From contig NZ_CP029481.1 in assembly GCF_003151255.1 (NCBI RefSeq), forward strand, positions 4,031,001-4,095,000: a stretch of DNA of 64,000 nt, given 5' to 3'. Source of the stretch: Microvirga sp. 17 mud 1-3. Lineage in GTDB: Bacteria > Pseudomonadota > Alphaproteobacteria > Rhizobiales > Beijerinckiaceae. Below, one piece after another: positions 43,983-52,392 of the stretch. The translations under genes were made by a program, and so were the position numbers. Position 1 is the first letter of the stretch. Every line of letters starts with the position of its first letter. Below the pieces are notes generated by a model that was not told the DNA's origin, ran no database searches, and worked only from the letters and a program-made list of their open reading frames with translations.

Positions 43983-45567
43983 TCCGGCGCTTTATCCTGA
44001 TCCGACTGGCAGGGCTGACCGTATCAGCCGCTTTATCCGGCGGCTCAAACTGTGGGAAGGCGACTTTGCCGGACGGCCTTTCCACCTCCACGACTTTCAA
44101 GAAGCCATTGTCCGGCGCATTTACGGGCCGAGCACCGACGACAGCGCGCGCCTGGTGCGGATCGCCTGCATTTGGATACCACGTGGCAACGCCAAAACGA
44201 CGTTGGCCGCTGGGCTTGGCCTGGCTCACTTCCTGGGACCAGAGGCGGAGGCCGGCGGACAGGTTGTCATGGCCGCTGCGGATCGAGAGAACGCTGGCAT
44301 CGCCTTCAACTCCGCTCACCAGTTAGTTCTGCAGGACGACACCTTATCCTCTCGGGTTCGGGCCATTGAGAGCCGGAAGACTCTTGGCCATCCCAAGACG
44401 AAGAGCACCCTGAAGGCTATCTCGAGCGAGGCTTATTCGAAGCACGGCCTGAACGTGTCGTTTTTCCTGGCCGATGAGGTTCACGCCTGGCCGCTGGGTG
44501 AGGGCCGGAAGCTCTTCAAAACCGTCACCGACTCCATGGTGAAGCGGTCGCACCCTCTCACGGTGATCATCTCCACGGCCGGCGAAGGGCAAGGCGGCCT
44601 TGCCTGGGACTTGTGGCAGTATTCGCACAAAGTGGCGTCTGGCGAGATCGAAGACCCGACCTTTGCACCCATCATCTTCGCGGCTCCGCCTGAAGCGGAT
44701 TGGCGGGATGAAAGCGCCTGGCGCATGGCAAACCCTGCAATTGCCGCCGGTTTCTGTTCTCTCGAAGAGCTACGCATCAAGGCGCGGCGAATTGAGCACT
44801 TCCCGGCCGAGATTGCGGACTTCCGCCGCTTCCACCTCGACCAATGGCAGGAGGGCGCGGCGAGCCCGTGGCTGGCGCTCGAAGTCTATGACGCGGCCGA
44901 GCCGATGACGCCGGTTGGGGATCTATCCGGGCGGCCGTGCTGGGTTGGCGTGGACCTGTCGAGCGTGGAAGACCTGACGGCCGTGGTTGCCGTCTTCCCC
45001 GATGGCGATGGAGAGGGCCGCCGCTATGACGTGTTGCCGATGTTCTTCCTGCCCGAAGCCGGTTTGGCAAAGAAAGCCGAAAAGGATCAGGCGGACTATC
45101 TGCGCTGGAAAGAAGGCGGATTCCTGACCGTGACCGAAGGCAACGTGGTGGACCATTCCGCTATCGTGGACCACGTGGTTGAGCTGGGCACGAAGTATGG
45201 GGTTCAGGAAATCGCTATCGACCGCTGGAACTCCACGGCGGTGAACACGGCCCTTCAGGAAGAGGGTTTCACAATCAACCAGTTCGGGCAGGGCTTCGCC
45301 AGCATGGCCGCCCCTGTGAAGGAATTGAAGCGGGCGATCCTGTCCGGCCACTTCCGCCACGGCGGTAACCCGCTCCTGCGCATGTGCTTTGGCAATGTGG
45401 TTGCCGACAAGGACGCGGCCGAGAACGAGAAGTTCACTAAAGAGCGGGCGCGCGGCCGGATCGATGGAGCCGTTGCTGCCGCTATGGCCGTGGGCCGCAT
45501 CCTGGCGAACGAAACCGGGCCATCACCCTATGAGACACAACGGCCTGAAGGCTTCCTGTTCATTTAG
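43948..45567 (+). CDS. terL: Terminase large subunit
   Basis: 539 aa. Walker A-like WIPRGNAKTTLAAGL near residue 78, Walker B VSFFLADEVHAW near 175, coupling motif VIISTAGEG, then RNase-H-fold nuclease with VGVDLSSVEDLTAV near 333, AIDRWNSTAV and ARGRIDGAVAAAMA near 510. It pumps DNA into the prohead and cuts it. The start inside terS implies coupled translation. Last rightward gene of element 1; nothing tail-like follows. Confidence 0.94.
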   Translation: MTMAGSPIFSPDPALYPDPTGRADRISRFIRRLKLWEGDFAGRPFHLHDFQEAIVRRIYGPSTDDSARLVRIACIWIPRGNAKTTLAAGLGLAHFLGPEAEAGGQVVMAAADRENAGIAFNSAHQLVLQDDTLSSRVRAIESRKTLGHPKTKSTLKAISSEAYSKHGLNVSFFLADEVHAWPLGEGRKLFKTVTDSMVKRSHPLTVIISTAGEGQGGLAWDLWQYSHKVASGEIEDPTFAPIIFAAPPEADWRDESAWRMANPAIAAGFCSLEELRIKARRIEHFPAEIADFRRFHLDQWQEGAASPWLALEVYDAAEPMTPVGDLSGRPCWVGVDLSSVEDLTAVVAVFPDGDGEGRRYDVLPMFFLPEAGLAKKAEKDQADYLRWKEGGFLTVTEGNVVDHSAIVDHVVELGTKYGVQEIAIDRWNSTAVNTALQEEGFTINQFGQGFASMAAPVKELKRAILSGHFRHGGNPLLRMCFGNVVADKDAAENEKFTKERARGRIDGAVAAAMAVGRILANETGPSPYETQRPEGFLFI

Positions 45568-46228
45568 CAGAGTTTTGATCCGCCTTGGTGCTCGCCTGGA
45601 TTTTGTCGAACAGCACCAGATCCTTGTTAATCTGCCCGTCGTTGGTACGATCATAGTGGTTGAAGCCGTGTTCCCTTCTGAACCGTCCAAGCATTTCGCA
45701 CCAATCAGCACTGATGGCCAGCACCTTCTCAGTCGTGACTTTTAGTGATTCGGGGGTAAAGAAAGAATTCTCCGGGCCCAAATCGACATTAACGAACTCC
45801 ATGATATTGCCATGGCAGATGTTGTTGCGGAGACGGACAATCTCCACATCGATTTTGTTGGGTTTTTCAGAGCTTAGATGCTCGAAAAATTTCTCTTCGT
45901 CATTGAACGCCAAGTATTTTACTGGCATTCCCACTTCATGAGCCTGCAAAATAAGCTTGTTGCTCAAGACTCGATATGGAGAAATATCACGAATGTCTTG
46001 CTCAGGCTTCTTATCGAGGAGATGGAGCGTCACTCTCAGTGTCGCCTCAATGCCGTTCAGTAGGGACGACAATGCTGGCACGTAGAGCTCATTGACGTAG
46101 GCATCGTGGCCCTGAACAAAAAACCAATGCTGTTCGGCCGCGCAGAGGCTCTCAAAGAATAGGTTCCGAATGTCGTGAAACCGAGAATAACGAACATTTT
46201 GTCGCGTGATGTAGTCAAAATCAGCCAT
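45560..46228 (-). CDS. HEPN-like protein, cargo at the right end of element 1
   Basis: 222 aa. Long helical regions with VPALSSLLNGIEATLRVTLHLLD and VEIVRLRNNICHGNIMEF, the latter carrying an Arg-x4-His pattern (RNNICH) as in HEPN ribonucleases. Codon and base use are visibly more A/T-rich than the packaging genes. It opposes terL with an 8-base overlap and lies just inside attR, where satellites usually carry accessory defence genes. Function is inferred only from the motif and place. Confidence 0.55.
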   Translation of the reverse strand: MADFDYITRQNVRYSRFHDIRNLFFESLCAAEQHWFFVQGHDAYVNELYVPALSSLLNGIEATLRVTLHLLDKKPEQDIRDISPYRVLSNKLILQAHEVGMPVKYLAFNDEEKFFEHLSSEKPNKIDVEIVRLRNNICHGNIMEFVNVDLGPENSFFTPESLKVTTEKVLAISADWCEMLGRFRREHGFNHYDRTNDGQINKDLVLFDKIQASTKADQNSAK

Positions 46229-46266
46229 TTGCGAATCCCCCAGAAAGCACCGCGCATCTCACCAGT

Positions 46267-46286
46267 TGGTGACTATGTGGTGACAC
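46267..46286 (+). promoter_or_regulatory. Element 1 integrase arm-type site, right end
   Basis: TGGTGACTATGTGGTGACAC, one mismatch to the left-end site at 30378-30397 and in the same orientation, 47 bases before attR. It supports the boundaries of element 1. Confidence 0.7.
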
Positions 46287-46333
46287 CAGCCTGGGCGGCA
46301 CGGATCATGTTTTGCCTAACTTATTGGAAATTA

Positions 46334-46410
46334 TGGCGCACCCGACACGATTCGAACGTGTGACCTTTGCCTTCGGAGGGCAACGCTCTATCCAGCTGAG
46401 CTACGGGTGC
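46334..46410 (-). tRNA. tRNA-Arg (anticodon CCG)
   Basis: On the minus strand: acceptor GCACCCG pairing with CGGGTGC, D arm AGCTCAGCTGGATAGAG, anticodon stem TTGCC/GGCAA around loop CTCCGAA (anticodon CCG), T arm ACACG-TTCGAAT-CGTGT, discriminator G and encoded CCA. This is the only intact copy in the window. It is a hybrid: its 3' half came with element 1 and its 5' half with element 2. CCG is the cognate of a common Arg codon in GC-rich genomes. Confidence 0.96.
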
Positions 46411-46486
46411 GTGGGGCCTTGGGCCTGACCTCTTCCCTACCCGATTAGGGGTCTCAGGGCAAGCTTTCACCGGCGAATGAGAGAAC

Positions 46487-46533
46487 CTCCGAAGATCAAA
46501 GGTCACACGTTCAAACCGGGTCGGGTGCGCCAT
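46487..46533 (+). repeat. Degenerate tRNA-Arg 3'-half, inverted
   Basis: Plus-strand sequence resembles the tRNA-Arg(CCG) 3' half: CCTCCGAAG, CAAAGGTCACACGTTC and GTCGGGTGCGCCA match exactly, but the T-arm partner strand is changed (AAACCGGG instead of GAATCGTG) and one base is inserted after CCTCCGAAG. It is inverted relative to the intact tRNA 77 bases away and cannot form a tRNA. An attachment remnant or recombination relic at the left end of element 2. Confidence 0.75.
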
Positions 46534-46846
46534 GAGCGGGAAGGAACAGCCAAGCTACTCCTTGGAAACCTATGGAAACTCCATCGGTCACAAGAGCACC
46601 CTAAGGGGATTCTGGAGACCTCTCAAGCCCTCTCGCTGCCCTAGTTCAGGGGGCCCCTGATGTCCATTGTGACGGAATTTGTGACAAGGCCCGGCATCTG
46701 GACGGCCTAGGACCTGTGTCCTGTAAACAACAATCCAATTGTCTAAGTTGTAACCTGCCACCTTGGGTGGTGCAGAGTCTTGCCAAGCTTAATAGCCCCT
46801 GATTTAGTCCCGCCAAAGCTCTCGAAGTTTAGGACTGGGGCAATCT
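46534..46846. other. Left-end non-coding region of element 2
   Basis: 313 bases with no credible gene. It contains the integrase-type site at 46668-46686 and presumably the promoter of the AriA-like gene; ACTGGGGC precedes its GTG start. Nothing else is recognised. Confidence 0.5.
46668..46686 (+). promoter_or_regulatory. Element 2 integrase arm-type site, left end
   Basis: TGTGACGGAATTTGTGACA: two TGTGAC words starting 12 bases apart. The same pair with identical spacing and orientation lies at 59808-59826 near the right end. Confidence 0.6.
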
Positions 46847-48115
46847 GTGTACTTCCTGCAAAAAGCGGTTATTAGTGGTTTTTGGGGCAGCAAGAAAGTA
46901 GAAATCGACTTCGACCAAGAAGTTAACTTTCTGATTGGAAAGAACGGATGCGGAAAGACCACATTCATCAATATGATTGCCGCAGCTCTGCGACTTGATC
47001 TTGAAATACTTGAGAATACGCAATTCAAACAGATCCATCTCATACTTCACGATCCAGAACAAAAATGCATCGGCGATGTTATCGTTGATAAAACTACTAA
47101 AAGCAGCGATCTTTTTTCTTCAATGAAGTATCGTGTCAGGCGCAAGCGCTCTGATCGATATCAAACACTTATCTTTGATGAAGCCGTCGATTATGGAAGA
47201 ACCGCAAGCGGCAGGGTATCTACTAGGCGGAAGCTCATTCTTAATAACTCGGCAATTTCTACAACGCTTGGCGAGATGACAAGAACCTCATGGCTCTCAA
47301 TTCATCGAGCAACTCTTGGCAGACGTTTTGAAGATGCAGAGGGCATTGATTCTTCTGTCGATAAGAAAGTGACTGAACTCGCACAGTCTTTTGCTAATTA
47401 CTTTTCTTCTCTGGATACAACTGCCCGGAGAGAGATGCAGAGCTTCCAAGAGTTCGTGTTCTTGCAGCTTCTGTTCGATGGAAAAATTCCAAATGTCTTC
47501 TCATCACAAAAGTTGGACGTTCATGAAGAATCTTCTATGCTACGGAAGATCTTCAATGAGTTTCAATTAACTCAGCAGAAATTTATATCTAAGGTGGATA
47601 GGCATTTTGGTTCGGTGTCTAAGGCACTAACGAAAATTTCTACAGGTGAGCAAATTGAGATTGGTGACTATCTAGCGCTAGCGCATAACCAGCGAATTCA
47701 TGACCTAGTGATCGAGTGGAAAGAAACCCAAAAAAGGATATCTTCGGTATATTCGCCAAAGAATGAATTTCTCACAATAATGAACAGCGAATACACAAAT
47801 AAAGAACTAATAATAAGCAACCGCAATGAGCCGGTAGTGCGCACAGACGAAGGTCACATGTTTAGACCTACAGTCATGTCTTCTGGTGAAAAGCAACTTT
47901 TTATTCTCTTGGGTGAAGTCCTTCTTCAAGAAGGTCGCCCTTACATTTTTATCGCTGACGAGCCGGAGTTATCCCTGCATGTAGAGTGGCAGTCATCTCT
48001 TGTGACTAACATGAGGAAGCTTAACCCAAACATTCAGATCATTTTTGCCACTCATAGCCCGGATATTGTTTCGGTATACGAGAAGAACATCATCAAAATG
48101 GAAGAGCATGTCTGA
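46847..48115 (+). CDS. AAA/ABC-type ATPase, AriA-like (PARIS-type defence)
   Basis: 422 aa, GTG start. N-terminal strand then Walker A LIGKNGCGKTTFINMI near residue 30; a helical insert of about 250 residues; ABC signature MSSGEKQLFILLGEV near 345; Walker B YIFIADEPELSLH near 370; H-loop IFATHSPDIVS near 400. This is the AAA15/AAA21 SMC-like family. The TGATG-coupled downstream Toprim/DUF4435 gene makes the pair resemble PARIS, in which AriA senses phage anti-restriction proteins and releases the AriB nuclease. Distinctly A/T-rich compared with flanking chromosome. Confidence 0.72.
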   Translation: MYFLQKAVISGFWGSKKVEIDFDQEVNFLIGKNGCGKTTFINMIAAALRLDLEILENTQFKQIHLILHDPEQKCIGDVIVDKTTKSSDLFSSMKYRVRRKRSDRYQTLIFDEAVDYGRTASGRVSTRRKLILNNSAISTTLGEMTRTSWLSIHRATLGRRFEDAEGIDSSVDKKVTELAQSFANYFSSLDTTARREMQSFQEFVFLQLLFDGKIPNVFSSQKLDVHEESSMLRKIFNEFQLTQQKFISKVDRHFGSVSKALTKISTGEQIEIGDYLALAHNQRIHDLVIEWKETQKRISSVYSPKNEFLTIMNSEYTNKELIISNRNEPVVRTDEGHMFRPTVMSSGEKQLFILLGEVLLQEGRPYIFIADEPELSLHVEWQSSLVTNMRKLNPNIQIIFATHSPDIVSVYEKNIIKMEEHV

Positions 48116-48999
48116 TGACGTTCAGCCGCTCTAACCTTGGCATTGCTAACCAGAAGCACTTCTTTAACGTCGATATCATCGTCTACACTGAAGGTGGAGA
48201 TGAGGAAAGACAAGAGGATGTTGATGATCCAGGCCCTACCTATGATAGCCTAGTATGGCGATCTGCCTGGGGATGCTTCAGAAAAGACCTGAAAGCCAAA
48301 TTCCGCCCTGTTGGAAGCAAGACAACTGCGCTTGAGTATGCAAGAAAGCTCGAAAGAAAAGAAATTCGCAATATAGCTGTGTGCCTAGACAGGGACTACA
48401 GCGACTATTACGCAGACAAAATACCAGATCAGAATGTTCTCTATACTTATGGATACAGTTGGGAGAATGACGTGATCACCCTTGATGGGCTTGCTTCAAT
48501 GACTCTTCTACTTGCAAGAGTTACAGAGCATGACGAGGTCATACCGGATCTTGAGAGAATAATGGAGCGTTTCGAGCGCATTGGCCGGATTGTCGGATCA
48601 ATTGATGTTCCGCTCCAAGCCGAGGGCTTGCCGCTACAACCTAAGAAAAAGGTTGGGCTACTCCTAAAGGCAAATCAGAACATTGAGCCTTGTTTCTGCC
48701 GAAAGCAGATAGCCAAACGTACAAACGAGATACGCAAAATCCGGAAAAGCCGTTTGGCTGAAACGCCTGTTCTAGGCGTAGAGTTTAATTTTTGGAGGAA
48801 CTACCACGGCAAGACCCTGGTAGAGATCGTCCGTCGAATTGTTAACTTCGTTGCCCGCAAGAATGGCAGAGTGGGTAAACTCGACGGGAACAGCTTTGAA
48901 CTATTTCTCATCAGAGAGTTCGACAAGCGATGCAAGGTGTTGGCGGATAACATTGTGCAGCACTACAAGGATAGCTTGAACGCAGTTCAGATAGCTTAA
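48115..48999 (+). CDS. DUF4435/Toprim-type effector, AriB-like
   Basis: 294 aa, starting on the last base of the ATPase stop codon. Toprim-type elements: Glu in DIIVYTEGGDEE near residue 28, then IAVCLDRDYSDYY with Asp-x-Asp near 94, and LYTYGYSWENDVI as in DUF4435. In PARIS, AriB is a Toprim nuclease that cuts host tRNA when triggered, stopping phage growth. The helical second half (about 170-290) is Lys/Arg-rich. Target and trigger here are unknown; an OLD-like system is the main alternative. Confidence 0.7.
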   Translation: MTFSRSNLGIANQKHFFNVDIIVYTEGGDEERQEDVDDPGPTYDSLVWRSAWGCFRKDLKAKFRPVGSKTTALEYARKLERKEIRNIAVCLDRDYSDYYADKIPDQNVLYTYGYSWENDVITLDGLASMTLLLARVTEHDEVIPDLERIMERFERIGRIVGSIDVPLQAEGLPLQPKKKVGLLLKANQNIEPCFCRKQIAKRTNEIRKIRKSRLAETPVLGVEFNFWRNYHGKTLVEIVRRIVNFVARKNGRVGKLDGNSFELFLIREFDKRCKVLADNIVQHYKDSLNAVQIA

Positions 49000-49441
49000 G
49001 CTAGAAGATCCCGCCCGCTGCATAGCGCTTTCGCCTTTTAGGCGACATCTGTTTCGCTGTGTCTAATTGCATCTTTTGACTTCTGAAGAGCGTATGTGTT
49101 ATTAAAGAACATCGCTCGAAACAAGTGCGATACGGAGCCTGTAGGGCTGACACAGCTCACTCCTCCTGCTCGTGAATGTAAGGCGTTCGGAGCAGGTCTC
49201 CAAGGTTCCTTTCAGCATCCCTACAAAAGCGGACACGTCTGAATCCTTCGGCTTCAGCGATCACGTTCGCTCGTCGCTTCTTATCAGCTGCACTTGTTGC
49301 AGGGGGCTGATGAAGCTCGCCCATACGACTGTTCGGCCAAAGCTACGTGCCCCTGCACGGTGACCGCTCGTTTTGTACCCACAGCAGACGTCTAAATACT
49401 ACGAACCCACATGACAGGTTCCCAACTTCTATGGAGGTCCA
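49000..49441. other. Intergenic region, 442 bases
   Basis: No convincing gene. A small hairpin TCGCC-TTTTA-GGCGA near 49029-49043 could end the AriA/AriB transcript. Further right the base composition rises in GC and several short frames exist without ribosome sites or family character. A promoter for the next operon should lie near its right end. Confidence 0.4.
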
Positions 49442-49582
49442 TTGGAAAACAAGAAACTGACTAAGACGATAAAATGTCGCCTGAGTGAAGAGCATCTGAC
49501 TCGGCTCAAGCATCAAGCAAAACAAGGAGGAACTACGATTTCCAATCTGATCCGAGGGATCATCTACAAAGAGAAAGTATGA
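49442..49582 (+). CDS. Small ribbon-helix-helix-like protein
   Basis: 46 aa, TTG start with GGAGG four bases upstream (49433-49437). ENKKLTKTIKCRLSEEHLTRL gives a beta-strand with alternating basic residues and the first helix; KQGGTTISNLIRGIIY gives the second helix, a CopG/Arc-type arrangement. Its stop overlaps the next start as ATGA, so the two are coupled. Probably autoregulates the replication operon that follows. Confidence 0.65.
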   Translation: MENKKLTKTIKCRLSEEHLTRLKHQAKQGGTTISNLIRGIIYKEKV

Positions 49583-49884
49583 GTACATTCAATAATGACA
49601 ATGCGGGAACAACTCGCAAGAACCGAATAACCGAAGCCTTCCAGGCCGCCGTTCTCCACTATCAGCATCTAACTCTTAAAGCGGAGGAAAAGCTTGATCT
49701 CTGTCAGGCCTCCGAGATGGCTTACGAGTGCGAAGCCGCATTGGAGCTTTTCCAAAACCGGCAGATCCAGGAAGGACCAGAGCTTCGTCACTTGCTCGAA
49801 GCGTACAGGTCATCCCTCATCGAGAGGGGCTTCCATTTCCAGGCGCTCAAAGTGCGCCAACTGATCGGCTCTGAAGCCCAATAA
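49579..49884 (+). CDS. Small helical protein of unknown function
   Basis: 101 aa. Overlaps the RHH gene by four bases. Largely helical with alternating charge (ITEAFQAAVLHYQHLTLKAEEKL, CQASEMAYECEAALELFQNRQ, RHLLEAYRSSLIERGFHF). No family recognised. It lies between the RHH gene and the helicase-primase gene, so may be a replication accessory protein. Confidence 0.55.
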   Translation: MSTFNNDNAGTTRKNRITEAFQAAVLHYQHLTLKAEEKLDLCQASEMAYECEAALELFQNRQIQEGPELRHLLEAYRSSLIERGFHFQALKVRQLIGSEAQ

Positions 49885-49942
49885 GCAAAAAAATGGCTCC
49901 ATCCCATGCCGGAGATGGAGCCACACTAGGACAACGCCACAT

Positions 49943-52342
49943 ATGTATATTCACTATTTATCCGCCCTTGCAGGCGCAGGGAAAACCCGTGCCATGCTGG
50001 AAGAGGCACATACGCTCGCACTTAACGGCGAAAACGTACTCTTTCTGCAACCGACAAAGGATCTCTGCAATCAGAGCGTCAAGGATCTGGCAGGCTTAAC
50101 CCTTGTCGCACATCAGCTCATCCATGGAGATACCGTCAAAGGACCAGTTGGTGAGCTATCGAAGATGTCGGCCAAAGGATTCTCCTCTGGAGGCATCGTT
50201 TTCTCCACCCACGAGGCCTTCGTCCGCACGAAGTTCTTCGCCGAGAAGATCCCTTGGACACTGTTTATCGATGAAGAGATCAATCCTCTTGTTTCTTTTC
50301 GGGGATTGGTGTCCCAAATCCATCATCACATAACAAAGTATGTCAACCTTCAGGCAATGGATGGGACCTACATTAGGGCATTCGTTACCAACGATACGCA
50401 CCTGCGAGCCTTAGCGGAAGGGCGCATTGGCGATGACGCCGTAACTGAAAAGCTAGGCCCTCTCGCCAATTGCCTTCTATCCAATCATTGGGACACCTTC
50501 TTCCACGAGGAACAATTTCGGAAGCTCGTTGGCGGGTCCGGAAGGGCAATAACGGCCTTTTCGATCCTGAAGCCATCTCTGGTGAAGAACTTCAAATCAG
50601 TGACGATGGCGGGAGCGTTCTTTGAAGAGACGCTCCTCTACAAATTATGGTCAAAGCAGTGTGTGAAGTTCGTAAAGTCGCCTCTTCGGTTGCGGTATTC
50701 TCAGCACGACAACAGTGACCTAATCACTATCTATGATGCCATTGATGATGATTGGTCATCCACGCTCCGAAAGAAAGAGAATAACCGGATCTTCAATGAG
50801 ATTGTGAAGGCCATCAAGAAAGAGACGCAAGGCGGGAAGGACCTGCTTTGGGCGGCTAATGAATGTGTTCCAGACACGCTATTCCAAGCAGAGAATCGGC
50901 TCCCGCACTCACCTCATGGATTGAATAGCTTCCAGCACTTCGATGACGTAGCCTTCCTGTCTGCCCGTCTACCAACGCCTGCACAGTTCAAGTTCCTTGA
51001 GGAGCAAGGAATCACCTCCGAGGAGGTGCGCACCTGGAGCTACTACCATTCCATCTATCAGGCAGTGCTCCGTGGCTCTATCCGTAATCCGAAGAACCTC
51101 AACCAGAAGAAGGTCTTTGTTGCCGACAAAGGAGCGAGAGATTGGCTCCTCAAGAAGCCTTTTCCGAACGCAAAGCATGTTCGTCTGAATGTTGATGTCG
51201 GGTGTGCTCCCCTGAAAGGGAAACCAGGACGAGAGAAGTTATACGCTTCAGGGTCAGCAAGGGTAGCCGCATGGAGGGAAAAGAATTGGCTGAAAGAGAT
51301 AGAAGCTGAGAAAGCAAATTGCCCTGGATTGGTCCCTTCTCACATAGAAATTGCAAAGAACGAATGTAACGAAAACACCCTATTAGGAGAAAACGTTACA
51401 CTGCAATTCTTCTGTTCCGTGTGGCCCAAAGTCGACTCAAACAAGCTGATCGGGAACGTCTTCTACAATAATGAAAGAGAATTCATTGAGCAGCTTCGAT
51501 CGTGGCACAAGCAGTCTTATGCCGAGAAGGAGGATAACAGGCTGCTTTCCCCCTGCCTCTTCGCTCCACCCTACTATCCCAATCAGCGCCGAAGGCTGGT
51601 TGATGTAGCATACGCAAGAGGCATCTTTCTCGATGTTGAGGATGGGGATCTAACACTTGAGGATTTCGCAAGAATCAACCCTGCCCTGACCTTCTACGGC
51701 TGGAACAGCTTCAGATCGACGAAGGAGAAGCCACGATTTCGCATCTATATCCCCACAAGCACGATCATCAGAAGTGCCGATGATTACGAGACAATCGCCA
51801 AGGAGATAGTTGCGACCGTCATAGATGCCGGTTTTACATATAAGAAGCAAAATCGACGCTTCCCTAATCGTAAGGCCCACGGCATTGATGGAAGCAAGCT
51901 CAACGCTGCTTCTCTCTTCTTTCGTCCCTGTCAGGCAAAAGATCCAAAGGCGAGTTTCTTTGAGATTTTTGAAGATGGTGGCCGTAAGCCGCTAGATCCG
52001 GAGGAGTGGCTGGATAAGGCAAGGGAACGGGAAACGAGACATCCTAAGCCCGTTCAACCGCTCATCAACCTTCGATCGTCTGTAGATCAGGCTATGGTAA
52101 CAGCGGCAAGGCGGCATTGGAGAAGCGTCTGTCACATTGAGAAACAAGGCAACACAGAGTTCTTCAAGTTGGGGTTGAAGCTCGCTTCTGCTGGTATGAA
52201 CGAGGAGCAAATCCGAGAAGTACTGAATGAAGAATGGCCCTATGCACGTCACCCACATGAGCGTCGGAGCGGGGTGGAATGGGTCATCCGCTCTCTTAGG
52301 AGGTACGGACACTTACAAGCCCGAATAACCGAGGATGCTTGA
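49943..52342 (+). CDS. Helicase-primase-like replication protein
   Basis: 799 aa. N-terminal helicase-type ATPase: Walker A SALAGAGKTRAML at residues 7-19, VLFLQPTKDLCNQ (motif Ia-like), IVFSTHEAFV, and Walker B LFIDEEINPL (DEE where DEAD/DEAH is usual) near 108. The C-terminal part (about 555-700) resembles archaeo-eukaryotic primase-type domains: GIFLDVEDGDLTLEDF with acidic residues, TFYGWNSFRSTKEKPRFRIYIPTS and a conserved Asp-Gly region. The final 80 residues look like a helical replication-protein tail. Probably drives element 2 replication after excision. Two-domain reading is from motifs only. Confidence 0.65.
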   Translation: MYIHYLSALAGAGKTRAMLEEAHTLALNGENVLFLQPTKDLCNQSVKDLAGLTLVAHQLIHGDTVKGPVGELSKMSAKGFSSGGIVFSTHEAFVRTKFFAEKIPWTLFIDEEINPLVSFRGLVSQIHHHITKYVNLQAMDGTYIRAFVTNDTHLRALAEGRIGDDAVTEKLGPLANCLLSNHWDTFFHEEQFRKLVGGSGRAITAFSILKPSLVKNFKSVTMAGAFFEETLLYKLWSKQCVKFVKSPLRLRYSQHDNSDLITIYDAIDDDWSSTLRKKENNRIFNEIVKAIKKETQGGKDLLWAANECVPDTLFQAENRLPHSPHGLNSFQHFDDVAFLSARLPTPAQFKFLEEQGITSEEVRTWSYYHSIYQAVLRGSIRNPKNLNQKKVFVADKGARDWLLKKPFPNAKHVRLNVDVGCAPLKGKPGREKLYASGSARVAAWREKNWLKEIEAEKANCPGLVPSHIEIAKNECNENTLLGENVTLQFFCSVWPKVDSNKLIGNVFYNNEREFIEQLRSWHKQSYAEKEDNRLLSPCLFAPPYYPNQRRRLVDVAYARGIFLDVEDGDLTLEDFARINPALTFYGWNSFRSTKEKPRFRIYIPTSTIIRSADDYETIAKEIVATVIDAGFTYKKQNRRFPNRKAHGIDGSKLNAASLFFRPCQAKDPKASFFEIFEDGGRKPLDPEEWLDKARERETRHPKPVQPLINLRSSVDQAMVTAARRHWRSVCHIEKQGNTEFFKLGLKLASAGMNEEQIREVLNEEWPYARHPHERRSGVEWVIRSLRRYGHLQARITEDA

Positions 52343-52392
52343 GTGACATTCGGGCGGTTCGCTATTGGTGAGCCGCCCATCTCGAACGCTGT

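Larger units (their letters stand above)
30202..46380 (+). mobile_element. Element 1: capsid-forming phage-satellite-like integrative element, about 16.2 kb
   Basis: Bounded by 48-bp direct repeats from tRNA-Arg, with near-identical paired integrase arm-type sites just inside both ends (30378-30397 and 46267-46286). Order: integrase, wHTH protein, HNH, divergent XRE repressor switch, MerR-like and AlpA-like proteins, DUF927 ATPase (split), iteron-like repeats, portal (frameshifted), protease-capsid fusion, decoration-like protein, two connectors, HNH, TerS, TerL. Reverse-strand cargo: GIY-YIG nuclease and HEPN-like protein. No tail, tape-measure, baseplate, holin or endolysin gene is seen. 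This is the gene plan of capsid-forming PICIs, which make their own heads and borrow helper-phage tails. A prophage that lost its tail and lysis module is the alternative. Confidence 0.82.

Noticed and set aside
30202..46380. Complete temperate prophage
   Set aside because: No tail, baseplate, tape-measure, holin or endolysin gene; packaging genes run directly into the att end.
46321..46533. 70-residue minus-strand frame across the tRNA-Arg
   Set aside because: It is the translation of the tRNA and its flank; no coding value.
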